Of a stretch of 64,000 nucleotides of DNA, positions 1 through 10,685 are shown piece by piece. Source of the stretch: Dillenia suffruticosa (lineage: Eukaryota; Streptophyta; Magnoliopsida; Dilleniales; Dilleniaceae); NCBI GenBank assembly GCA_033439265.1, contig JAVTVX010000017.1, positions 777,001 through 841,000 of the forward strand. Reading direction: 5' to 3'. Each line of letters starts with the position of its first letter. Position 1 is the first letter of the stretch. Under the pieces are notes generated by a model, which was not told the DNA's origin, made no database searches, and saw only the letters and a program-made list of their open reading frames with translations. Both the position numbers and the translations under genes were made by a program.

Positions 1-57
1 ATATGACAATGGCCTGGAGAACCACCCATTGAGCCGGTGAAGTGCAGAGGTACAAAC

Positions 58-980
58 CTGTTGATTCCATGAGGATTGCTTCTGATAGCTGGTTAACTTA
101 CATCGATCGAGTCGCATTGTTCCCTAGCCCACGCGAAAAGGCACAGCCAACCAATGCAACATAACCAGCGATCAGAACAATCCCCATAGAACCAACACGT
201 GTGCAGCTCTCCACTCCTCCGGGTCCATGCGGTTCTCCATTCACAGTCCGCCCAACACCTGCACAATGGCTGCAGAACCAAACCTACACCTTGCCAGCCC
301 TGCACCAAATCCATGCGCCATCCCTCACCGTGGACGTCCAGTAGCTCTGCAAACACCCCATAAGCAGCAACGTACCCTCCCTGCGGAGACACCTACAAGA
401 AGCAGCAAAAAAAAGCCCAATCAAAATAAGCCAAACATCCCAAAAGAGGACATCAAACATCCCAAAACTGGGAAAACAAATACAAACCCTCAACACAGAA
501 AGAACATAGCAACAGTAAACCTGTTAATCCCATGAGGATTGCTTCTCATAGCTGGTTAACTTACGTCGATCGAATCCCAATGTTCCTTAGCCCACGCGAA
601 AAGCACAGCCAATCAATGCGACTTAACCAGCCATCAGAACAATCCCCAACGAATCAACACGTGTGCAGCTCTCCACACCTCCGGGTCCAGGCGATTCTCC
701 ATTCATAGTCCGCCCAACACCTGCACAATGGCTGTAGAAACAAGCCTGCACCTTGACACCCTGCACCAAATCCATGCGCGGTCCGTCACTCTGGACGTCC
801 AGTAGCTCTGCAAACATCCCATAGGCAGCAAGGTACCCTCCTTGCCGAGGCACCTACAAGAAGTAGCTAAACGAAGCCCAATCAAAATAAACCAAACATC
901 CCAAAAGAGAGGAGAAAACATCCCAAAACAGGGAAAATAAACACAAACCCTGAACACAAAGCAAAATAGCAACAGTAAAC
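58..980. repeat. 463-bp tandem duplication (two copies)
   Basis: Two head-to-tail copies run 58-520 and 521-980. Both begin CTGTT(G/A)AT(T/C)CCATGAGG and end AACAGTAAAC. They differ by scattered substitutions, so the duplication is not recent. The DNA is A/C-rich on this strand. Short open frames on both strands are not conserved between copies, and no known protein is recognised. Confidence 0.85.
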
Positions 981-1137
981 CCGACCGTGCATGATCAGCA
1001 ACATAGAAAAGCGGATCCCCTAAAGATTGGGAAAAAGGGTCGGAGCTGAACGTCTACATCCCTACCCCCCAGAGAGAGAAACCTCTATACCGAAAGCAAG
1101 AGCAAACCATCACAACAGACAAGTATAACCTCCGCAA

Positions 1138-1824
1138 CGCATCCCAAAACAGGGGAAAAACGCACCAACCCTGAACAAAGAGGAAGAGGATAAATATATT
1201 CGCCACACTTGGAAACTCTGCAAGAGAAAAGCTCGGTGGCCATCTCCAACAACACCCTGAACGACAGTCCCGCACCACTCACAGAGACAAACCTTCAAAA
1301 AGGAAAAACAAAAAGAGAAACCATCAAAACAGAGAGAAGAAGAAAACAAAAACCGCCATAATCGGAGAGGAAGAGGATAAATATATTCGCCACACTGGGA
1401 AACTCTACAAGAGAAAAGCTCGGTGGCCATCTCCAACAACACCTGAACAATAGTCCAAGGCAAACCATCACTACAGACAACGCATCCCAAAACAGGGGAA
1501 AAACGCACCAACCCTGAACAAAGAGGAAGAGGATAAATATATTCGCCACACTGGGAAACTCTGCAAGAGAACAGCTCAGTGGGCATCTCCAACAACACCC
1601 TGAACAACAGTCCCGCACGACTCACAGAGACAAACCTTCAAAAAGGAAAATCAAAAAGAGAGACGATCAAAACAGAGAGGAGAACAAAAGAAAAACCGCC
1701 ATAATCGGACCTTAAAAAAGGAACACAAAGACAAACCATCACACCAGCAAAGAGAAGAGAAGAAGAAGAAGAGAAGAGAAACTGCCACAATCAATACCTG
1801 AAACCGGACCGATCCACTCGCCCC
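1138..1824. repeat. A/C-rich higher-order tandem repeat, left block
   Basis: The block starting CGCATCCCAAAACAGGGG at about 1138 recurs at about 1481, a period near 343 bp. Inside it, a shorter word containing GAGGAAGAGGATAAATATA occurs near 1180, 1368 and 1522, so a shorter repeat is nested in a longer one. Related sequence appears on the far side of the GCAGAAC region at 8100-8690. Nothing in it looks like a gene. Confidence 0.75.
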
Positions 1825-1889
1825 ATTCAGAGAGCGAGATACAAAGGAAGAGAGCACCCGTCCTGCTTTTGTCAAGAGATGAGAACAGA

Positions 1890-2225
1890 AGACACAGCAA
1901 ACAAAAATGAAGACGCAAAGGTCTAATCACAACGAGTACGAGTCCTCTCAACCACTGCAGACACGTCTTCCGCGAGATCCACAACCAAATCTGGTTGATT
2001 AAGATCTCCGATAATGACAACAGACAAAGACAAACAAAATAAGAAAGAGAAAGGACGGGAGAAACAGGGGAAAAAAGCAAAGAACGACAAAAAAAAACAA
2101 ACAGCTCCACCTCACCAACGACAAGGAAACAACGGGCCACATAAGCTCCACCTCACCAACGACCAATCACCCCGCGCCAATTGGAGGACGACGAAATCCA
2201 GATGGCAAGGGGTCTTTCACCTCAC
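1890..2225. repeat. left flanking direct repeat of the GCAGAAC region
   Basis: This stretch resembles 8760-9125 in the same orientation. Shared landmarks are GCACGTCTTCCG-like sequence, a purine-rich run, then CTCACCAACGACCAATCACC, CGCCAATTGGAGGACGACG and GGGGTCTTTCAC at the right edge. The two copies bracket the GCAGAAC-rich DNA. That could mean an insertion into a tandem repeat, long terminal direct repeats of one element, or unequal exchange. No element family can be assigned. Confidence 0.7.
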
Positions 2226-2232
2226 CAACTAT

Positions 2233-4650
2233 ATGGGTAGTTGTGCACTTCGCAGAACTACACGGGTAGTTCTACACTTCTCAGAACTATTATGTTGGTT
2301 CTGCACCTCGCAACAGAACCATGTGATTCTAAAAACAATATTGTTTTGCTGTAGTTCTGCTAAGCAAAACCACATGCTTTTGCTGATGAAATTGCATGCT
2401 TTTTTTGACAAGCATTATTTTTTTTTTTAAAATCGGAAATGCTGTCAAAAAAAAACTTTTTTTCTTCTTTTAAATAAGACATGTTGGTGTAATTAATTTT
2501 AAATGATTCGTTAATAAATAACAAATGAAAATTTTAATTCAATAAAGTTTTTTTATCTTCCAAATTATTATTATTATTTTTAAAGCACATGAAAACATTT
2601 GTTTTTGTTTTGTTTAGATGCCCAAATGAAGGTCGACGATGGAAAGCATGGGTAGTTCCGCACTATGCAGAACCAATAAGTAGTTCTATACAATGCAGAA
2701 TTACGATAGTTCTGCACCGCGAAACCACCAAACTTTTGTCAGTAACACTCGTATATAATAAAAAAAAAAATAATATTTTTCGTATTTTTGCTGTAATCAG
2801 AAAAATTTATAATAAAATCATTACTATACGAACAACACATGGTCCAAAGAAATAAAAATTTTTAATATTAAAAAATTCCCACCTTCGTAATTAATATTTT
2901 TATAATTATATTTTTTACATTATCATAATAGTATGTAAAATTTATCATAGATCATTTATTTTTTTCAAATATCTAAAATATTTGTGATTGTATTAAAAAT
3001 ATCTAAAATATTTGTAATGCCTTCTTCGATGTAATTTTTTTTAAGGGGTTAAATTTTGTGAAGTTTCTGAATGGTAGCTCACCGAGGTCAACTGATAAGA
3101 ATTTTTTAAATTTTACAAATCGTAAAACTTTTTAATATATAAATTTTTGCTTTAATATTTTAATATATTAAATATTAATACTTCAAGTTTTAAAATAAAA
3201 TATCACATATTTTTAATATTTTATTCTTACAAATTTAATACTCTTTTTAGTATTAATATTAATATGTAATATTAAAAATTAGTATTTAATAATTTATATA
3301 TTAAATATTATCTATTTTTTATATATATCCAAATTGTTTATTACTTGTAATATTATATTCAAATTTAAAAATTATAAAATATTAAGTTGAATATTAAATT
3401 ATTTAGCCAATTCTGCACTTGACAGAATGAGGAGAACTACCTGGGTAGTTCTGCACTTCGCAGAACTACATGGGTAGTTCTGCACTTCGCAGAACTACAT
3501 GGGTAGTTCTGCACTTCGCAGAACTACTATGTTGGTTCTGCACCTCGCAACAGAACCATGTGATTCTAAAAACAATATTGTTCTGCTGTAGTTCTGCTAA
3601 GCAAAACCACATGTTTTTGCTGATGAAATTGCATGCTTTTTTTGACAAGCATTAATCTTTTTTTTTTAAATCCGAAATGCTGTAAAAAAAAAACCTTTTT
3701 TTCTTTTTTTAAATTAGACATGTTGGTGTAATTAATTTTAAATGATTTGTTTATAGATTACAAATGAAAATTTTAATTCAATAAAGTTTTTTAATCTTCC
3801 AAATTAGTTTTATTATTTTTAAAGCACACGAAAATATTTGTTTTTGTTTTGTTTAGATGCCCAAATGAAAGTCGACGATGGAAAGCATTGGTAGTTCCGC
3901 ACTATGCAGAACCAATAAGTAGTTCTATACAATGCAGAATTTCGATAGCTCTGCACTGCAAAGCCACCAAACTTTTGTCAGCAACACTCGTATATAATAA
4001 AAAAAAAATAATATTTTTCGTATTTTTGCTGTAATCAGAAAAATTTATAATAAAATCATTATTATACGAACAACACATGGTCCAAAGAAATAAAATTATT
4101 TAATATTAAAAAATTTCCACCTTTGTAATTAATATTTTTATAATTATATTTTTTACATTATTATAATAGTATGAAAAATTTACCATAGATCATTGATTTT
4201 TTTTCAAATATCAAAAATATTTGCGATTGTATTAAAAATATCTAAAATATTTGTAATTCCTCCTTCGATGAATTTTTTTTAAGGGGTTAAATTTTGTGAA
4301 GTTTCTGAACGGTAGCTCATTGAGGTCGACTGATAAGAATTTTTTAAATTTTACAAATCGTAAAACTTTTTTAATATATAAATTTAGCTTGAATATTTTA
4401 ATATTTTAAATATTAATACTTCAAGTTTTAAAATAAAATATTACATATTGTAAATATTTTATTCTTACAATTTTAATACTTTTTTTAGTATTAATATTAA
4501 TATGTAATATTAAAAATTAGTATTTAATAATTTATATATTAAATATTATCTATTTTTATATATATCCAAATTGTTTATTACTTGTAATATTATATTTAAA
4601 TTAAAAAATTTATAAAATATTAAGTTGAATATTAAATTAGTTTAGCCAGT
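2233..4650. repeat. 1237-bp tandem duplication headed by palindrome clusters
   Basis: Two head-to-tail units repeat with a period of 1237 bp: GTTGGTTCTGCACCTCGC occurs at 2294 and 3531. Each unit holds a cluster of short palindromes, then about 330 bp of T-rich sequence, then an AT-rich tail with TAATATTAAAAATT-like words. A third palindrome cluster at 4648-4870 starts what looks like another unit, but the similarity stops soon after CACCTCGCAA. The copies are close in sequence, with small indels in homopolymers. Confidence 0.85.
3445..3527. repeat. three perfect tandem palindromes, 29-bp period
   Basis: Three identical 25-bp inverted repeats start at 3445, 3474 and 3503. Each has the 10-bp stem GTAGTTCTGC, the loop ACTTC and the opposite stem GCAGAACTAC, with ATGG linkers. 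As RNA or single-stranded DNA each would fold into a 10-bp hairpin. Variants with the same 29-bp spacing occur at 2239-2310 and 4697-4870. Confidence 0.9.
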
Positions 4651-4696
4651 TCTGCACTTGGCAGAACTATCTTCGTAAATGAGCAGAACTACATGG

Positions 4697-4870
4697 GTAG
4701 TTCTGTACTTCGCAGAACTACATGGGTAGTTCTGCACTTCGCATAACCATCATGGTGGTTCTGCATTTCGCATAACTACTATGTTGGTTCTGCACCTCGC
4801 AAAACGACTTGGATAGTTACACATTTCACAGAACTACCCTCGTGGTTCTGCATTTCGCAGATAATTCTGT
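4697..4870. repeat. degenerate run of 29-bp palindromic units
   Basis: About six units follow one another at roughly 29-bp spacing. The first (4697-4721) is nearly identical to the perfect palindromes upstream. Later units have substitutions in the stem (GCATAACC, GCAAAACG, CACAGAAC), so hairpin strength falls along the array. Confidence 0.8.
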
Positions 4871-7800
4871 CAATTCTAGTACCTGTATTTTTTTAATCTA
4901 AAAATATCATAAAAATGTAAATTTCTTATTATTTTTAACATTCCAATTTTTCGAATATCATAAAATTAAATCAAAGTATTTTTATATATGCACCAAAAAT
5001 TTGTCACAACATCAAAATAAAAATACCGATCGTCACCATACTTGGAATGTTTTTTGAAAATTAAAAAAAATTCATAATTAATAAAATTTTATTACCATTT
5101 TGAAGTTGAATTTGTAATTTTTCATAATAATGTAGTTTAGTTAAAGAAAAAAAGATAATCCATTTTCTTTTTCACGCAATCTAGAAAGGAAAAAGAACAA
5201 TGACTATGAATGTTTTTTCGACCAAAATATACAGTTTCATCGACGCAGGTGTGACTTCATACTCGATGGTGATTAAAAATATGCAGCTTCATATTTTGAT
5301 AAAATAATATTTATCTAAGATTATAGAAATATCAAGTTAAAAATTGTGAAAATATCTATGATTAAAAAGATTAAAAGCATATTATTATAATACTATAAAA
5401 AAAAAAATAATGTGATTAAAAAATTTTATGATTGTATTAAAAAAATCTAAAATACTTGTAATGCCTTTGTCGATGAATTTTTTTTTTAGGGGCTAAATTT
5501 TGTAAAGTTTTTGAAAGTGTATTAAAAATATCTAAAAATACGGTAGTATGCAGAGTTATGGAATTCTGCATAACAAAACTATGTAGTTCTGCTATGTAGT
5601 TATGCATAGTTCTATCAAGTAGAATGACACTGTTCTGCTATGCAGCAGAACGATGTACATCTGCTGCTCAACAGAATCATATAGTTCTGCTGCTCAACAG
5701 AACCGTGTGATTCTAAGAACAACATTGTTCTGCTGTAGTTCTGCTAAATATTTCCAAATACATTTTACTTAATATTTTTATTATTATAATATTAAATATT
5801 ATAATATCGTAATATTTTATCTAAATATCATATGCTGCACTGTTTAACAAACCTAACTATGGAACTATTTTGTTTTTTAGCAAAACTACTTTTTTTTAGA
5901 AGAACAATGTAGTTCTGCACACTGCAGAATCACATGGTTCTTTTAGCAGAACTATTCTGAACTACTTTTTTTTTAAGCAAAACTATTTTTTTTAGCAGAA
6001 CAATGCAGAACCATGTTGTTCTACACCAGGCAGAACCACATGGTTCTGCGTGGTGCCATGCCGTTTTGTGCTGTGCAGAACCACATGGTTCCTTTAGCAA
6101 AAGTACTTTTGAACAATTTTTTTTAGCAGAACTATTTTCTTTTTTTTAATGGCATTACATAACCACTTTTTTTGTTGCAGAACTACATTTTTTTTAACGT
6201 ACTTAATAACAGAACCACTTTTTTTTTTTACATAATTTTTTTTAACGGTATCACAAAACCCCTTTTTTTTCGTATCAGTTCAACTTGTTTTTTTTTGAAT
6301 ATATCTAACCACAAAACCACAGAACTACACTTTTTTTTAAACATACCTAACTACAGAACCATAGAACTACTTTTTTTTAATAGAACTATTTTTTTAAAAA
6401 CATAGCCGACAGCATATCCAACAACAGAACTACAAAAGTATTTTTTTTAACATACCAAACTACATAACTATTCTTTTTTAACCGAACAACTTTTTTTTAA
6501 AGGCGGTACAAAATTCTTTTTTTTGAACATACCTATCTACAGAACCTATTTTTTCTTACAAAATTACTTTTGAACTTTTTTTTTAGTAGAACTATTTTTT
6601 TAATGGGATTACAGAACTTTTTTTTTTTTTAGCAGAAGTCCTTTTTTCTTTCGAACATACTTAACTATAGAACTAATTTTTTTAGTAGACTACTTTTTTT
6701 TTAATGGCATAACTTAACCATTTTTTTAGCAGAACTAATTCAATTTTTTTTTTAACATACCTAACCACAAAACTTTTTTTTTTAACATACCCAATGGAAG
6801 AACTATTTTTTTTTTTTAGCAAAACTACCTTTTTTTAGCATAACAATGTAGTTCTGCACGGTGCAGAACTATGTCGTTTTGTCTTTTAGTAAAACTATTT
6901 TGGACTTTTTTTTTAGCAGAACAATTTTTTTTTAGTAGCATTACAAACTACTTTTTTTGGTTGTAGAATTACCCTTGTTTTTAAACATACCAAATTACAG
7001 AACTAATTTTTTTCTAACGGTATTACAGAACTACTTTTTTTTCATATCAAACCTACTTTTTTTTTCAACATATCTAACTACATAACTACAAAACTACTCT
7101 TTTTTTGAACATACAGAATTACAGAACCACAGAACTATATTTTTTAAGAGAACTATTTTTTTTGAAAACATAGCCGACAATATATCAACTACAGAACTAC
7201 AGAACTATAGAAGCATTTTTTTTAACGTACCAAACTATATAACTATTCTTTTTTAACAGAACCACTTTTTTTAATGGCATTACAAAACTACTTTTCTTGA
7301 ACATATCTAACAACAGAAATTATTTTTGTTTTACAGAACTACTTTTGAACATTTTTTTTGTAGAACAATTTTTTTAATGGCATCACAGAACTACATTTTT
7401 TTTGTAGCAGAACTACTTTTTGTTTTTAACATTCCTAACCAAAAATTTTTTTTTTTAGCAAAATTACTTTTTTTAGCAGAACCATGTTATTCTGTGTGGC
7501 GCAGAACCATGTCATTCTGCGCGGAGCAGAACCATGTCATTCTGCACGGAGCAGAACCATATCGTTCTATGCTGGGCAGAACCAAATCCATCAATAAAAA
7601 ATTCCAGACTTTTAAACGCTATTATTCTTAACAAAAAATGTACTTCTGCAACTCCTTATAGTTGTTCTGCAAAATCAATAGCTTTGAAGTATCAATTGTA
7701 AATCCACTTATATATTATAACACACAAAGATCAACGACATATGTAGAAACCAAATGATAACGGTGGCCTGTATAGAAAACAATATAAAGAAAAACAATAC

Positions 7801-8099
7801 AAAGAGCAACCAAACAAGTTTTTAACAAAGCAACCAAACAAACTATGGAGTTCTGTAGACCCAAGGCTCACGATTGCAGAACAACCGAGTGAAGCTATTG
7901 CAGAACTGAAAGTGTTATTGCAGAACTACCCTAAACCCAGAACCACAGAGTAAAGTTATTATAGAAATGAGTTTTTACAGAACTATTGCAGAATCACTAA
8001 AGTGCTATTACAGAAAGAACCACCGACAGAATTACAGAACTGGGCTATTGCAGAGCCAACAAAGTGTAATTGCAGAAGAAAAGACAAAGACAAACCATC

Positions 8100-8690
8100 A
8101 CAACAGAGAAGAATAACTTCCATAATCAGTACTTGAAGCTAAACGTCTCCATTCCCCCCACCCAGAAAGGCAAACCTTCAAAAGGAAACACAAAGACAAA
8201 CCATTATAACAGAGAAGAGAAGAATAACTTTCATAACGCATCCCAAAATTGGGAAAATAAACACAAACCTTGAACACAGAGCGGAAATATATTCGACACA
8301 CTCGGAAACACAGCAAGAGAAAACCCAGTGACCATCGTCATCAACACCAAAAAGCGGATATAAAAAAGAAACGGAAAAAGTCCCAAGCCGAACGTCTCCA
8401 TTCCTCCTACCTAGAGAGACAAACCTTTAAAAGGAAAGATAAAGACAAACCATCACAATAGAGAAGAGAAGAATAATTTTCAAAATGCATCCCCAAATAG
8501 GAAAAATAAACACAAACCTTGAGCACAGAGGGTAAATATATTCGGCACAGTCAGAAACACAACAAGAGAAAATCTCAGTGGCTATCTTCATCAGCTCCAA
8601 ACAGCGGATATAAAAAAGAAGCCGAACCTGAAACCAAACGTCTCCATCCGCCCCATTGAGAGAGAGAGCGAGAACAGATAAAGAGAGAAA
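8100..8690. repeat. A/C-rich tandem repeat, right block (about 250-bp period)
   Basis: Two copies of a unit of about 250 bp. GCGGATATAAAAAAGAA occurs at 8353 and 8604, and an AAACCTT(C/T)AAAAGGAAA word near 8172 and 8421. The unit is related to the left block at 1138-1824, sharing CATCCC-AAA-GGGAAAA, AAACACAAACC and AAATATATTCG words. No gene is visible. Confidence 0.75.
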
Positions 8691-8759
8691 CAAATAAAGA
8701 GAGCACCGTCATACTTTTATACAGAGAAGAAGAAGATGAGAAGAGATAACAAAGGAAGA

Positions 8760-9125
8760 TACAAAAAGCATAGAGGGATGGCCTCAGACACTTTTTTTCC
8801 CCTCAAAAGTACAGAAGTCTAATCGCAATGAGTATCAAAAGAATGACGTTACATACTTTTTTTCCCCAACCACTCCGGGCACGTCTTCCGTGAAATCAAC
8901 AACAAAATCTACTCCATTAATGTTTCTGACAAGAGAGAAAGAAAGAGAAAGAAAGAGAGAAACCACAAGGAAAAGACCAAAAAAAGACAGGAAAAAAAAC
9001 CAAAAAAGAAAAAAAGAAAAACGGGCCACATCAGCTCCACATCAGCTCCACCTCACCAACGACCAATCACCCTGCGCCAATTGGAGGACGACGAAATCCA
9101 GGTGGCGGGGGGTCTTTCACGCTTA
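8760..9125. repeat. right flanking direct repeat of the GCAGAAC region
   Basis: This is the counterpart of 1890-2225 and ends in the same GGGGTCTTTCAC word. It contains a purine-rich stretch at about 8930-9020. Sequence right of 9125 differs from sequence right of 2225, which marks a shared right edge for the repeat. Confidence 0.7.
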
Positions 9126-10587
9126 TATCTATATTGTTGATAAGGCAACGGATACGTGCGTGTAATCACCAATACAAATTGTCATCGATTTTCTGTATTT
9201 CTTCATCTAACTAGTGAGAATATGTGCGCATAGCAATCAATACAAATGTTTATTTCATGTTTTTTTTTTCTTGGTCAAATGAATTTGGGTCTTGCTTGAA
9301 TAGGGCATTCAGAACATTTGGATTTTCTTAATAATAAAATAGCTATTCATAATGAATTTGCACTCATTATTGATTGATGCCAAAATCTCTCAAAAATAAC
9401 AATAATATAATAATAACTGGTGCCAAAAATGGATTTTTGTGTTTCTTTTCCCCCTTTTTTTTGAGGTTGATTAATTTTTTTTTTCTTTTTTTTTACGAAT
9501 TGTGAAAATGCAGACTGTGATGAATAATTTGAGAGGAGAAACGAGTACAAAATGTGTACGAGGAAGGATTCGATGAAGACGAGGCATTCAGAGGAATGAC
9601 CGATCCAGATTGGGAGTTGTCAGTTGTGTGAAGAGAGGGATGGGTGAGTCCCAGGCATTTTTGGAGGAGAGAGAGTTGGTCTCACGTGTGTGCATGATAC
9701 TTGTTGATGATGGTGATCGCTTCTTGACTTTGTGCCGTTGGGGGTGGGAATAGGCTTTGGCGTTTTCTTTTCGACAAAGACTTGCCGATCTCTCTCTTTC
9801 TCCCCCCCCCCCCCGCCCAAAAGCATCTGAAATTTTAAGACTTTTAGAAGGTTTAGTTTTGCTTCTTTTTTTTTTTTTGTTCTTTTTCCCACTATTGTTC
9901 CTCGCATAAAAAAAATTTCACGGATAATAAAATACAAACTACATGTAGTAAGCTACTACTAAAAATTTTTTTATGTATTATATATATATATTTTTATATC
10001 AACATTGTATACTAATTTATTTCTTCTTTAATTGCCAAAGAGTTAATATATAATTATAAAAGATATATTTAATTATATGATAATCTATCATATAAGTTAA
10101 ATACGAATAATCCTTCACTTAAATAGAACAAGCCACATTATTGTATAATTAATATAATTCATGTGTATGTTTTGTTTTGAAATTGAAATATTTGTAAGGG
10201 CCATGTGTTATGGACAAAAATCATATATTAAAATTATATATTATTCTTTTTTTTTCTTTCAAGAGATATTGCTGTTATTGATTATCTATCCGGTGAGAAT
10301 ATGTCCTATGCAATCAATACGTAGTAAATACAAAAATATAAATAGGAATAAGCAAAGAAAAGAAAATTTGCGAGCTGGCTGATGGTGATTGGACAACGTT
10401 GTAATATTGAAGAACTTGGAACCTATATTGGTAAAAGTAACGAAAAGTAACACGTTTGAATGGACGAAGATCTTAACGTTCAAACGTTATAAAGCCGTTG
10501 AGATACGGCAATCAATTTGCATCGTACTCTCGCACCATTTCTACCTCTCTGTCTCCCTATCTGCTCTGACACATTGCTTCCCGTGCC

Positions 10588-10620
<33 letters not shown>

Positions 10621-10685
10621 ACTCAAGACATTCGTTCCCATCCTCTCAAAGCTCGACGAGAAACAGAGAGGCGGCGATACGTCCA
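9126..10685. other. AT-rich intergenic DNA and promoter of the DUF630/DUF632 gene
   Basis: No gene is seen. A run of C lies at 9802-9814. On the minus strand, 9722-9790 carries a short segment that recurs near 49222-49290. The last part (10500-10685) is CT-rich and reads as the 5' leader of the next gene. Confidence 0.6.
10591..10619. repeat. (TC)n microsatellite in 5' leader
   Basis: A pure TC run of about 14 repeats lies 67 bp upstream of the start codon of the DUF630/DUF632 gene. CT-rich leaders are common in plant genes. Confidence 0.9.

Larger units (their letters stand above)
2230..8060. repeat. GCAGAAC/GTTCTGC-based low-complexity and palindromic repeat region
   Basis: About 5.8 kb in which the word GCAGAAC and its reverse complement GTTCTGC recur dozens of times. 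There are four textures. At 2230-4870 are clusters of short palindromes separated by AT-rich spacers. At 5540-5760 is an imperfect cluster. At 5870-7640 are units such as CAGAACTAC followed by runs of 7-10 T. At 7640-8060 is an A-rich part with TTGCAGAACT words. Open frames here are translations of the repeats and are not genes. No transposase, reverse transcriptase or other coding domain is visible. Confidence 0.8.

Noticed and set aside
2014-4034. Open frames in the GCAGAAC region as proteins
   Set aside because: They are translations of repeats, occur on both strands at once, and are duplicated only because the DNA is duplicated.
3445-4870. CRISPR-like array (29-bp spacing)
   Set aside because: There are no unique spacers of regular length, the units are contiguous palindromes, and the DNA is a plant nuclear sequence.
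10389-10685. In-frame upstream extension of the DUF630/DUF632 protein
   Set aside because: The frame is open but passes through a CT-repeat leader with no family similarity. MGCSNSK at 10686 is the family start and an acylation site.
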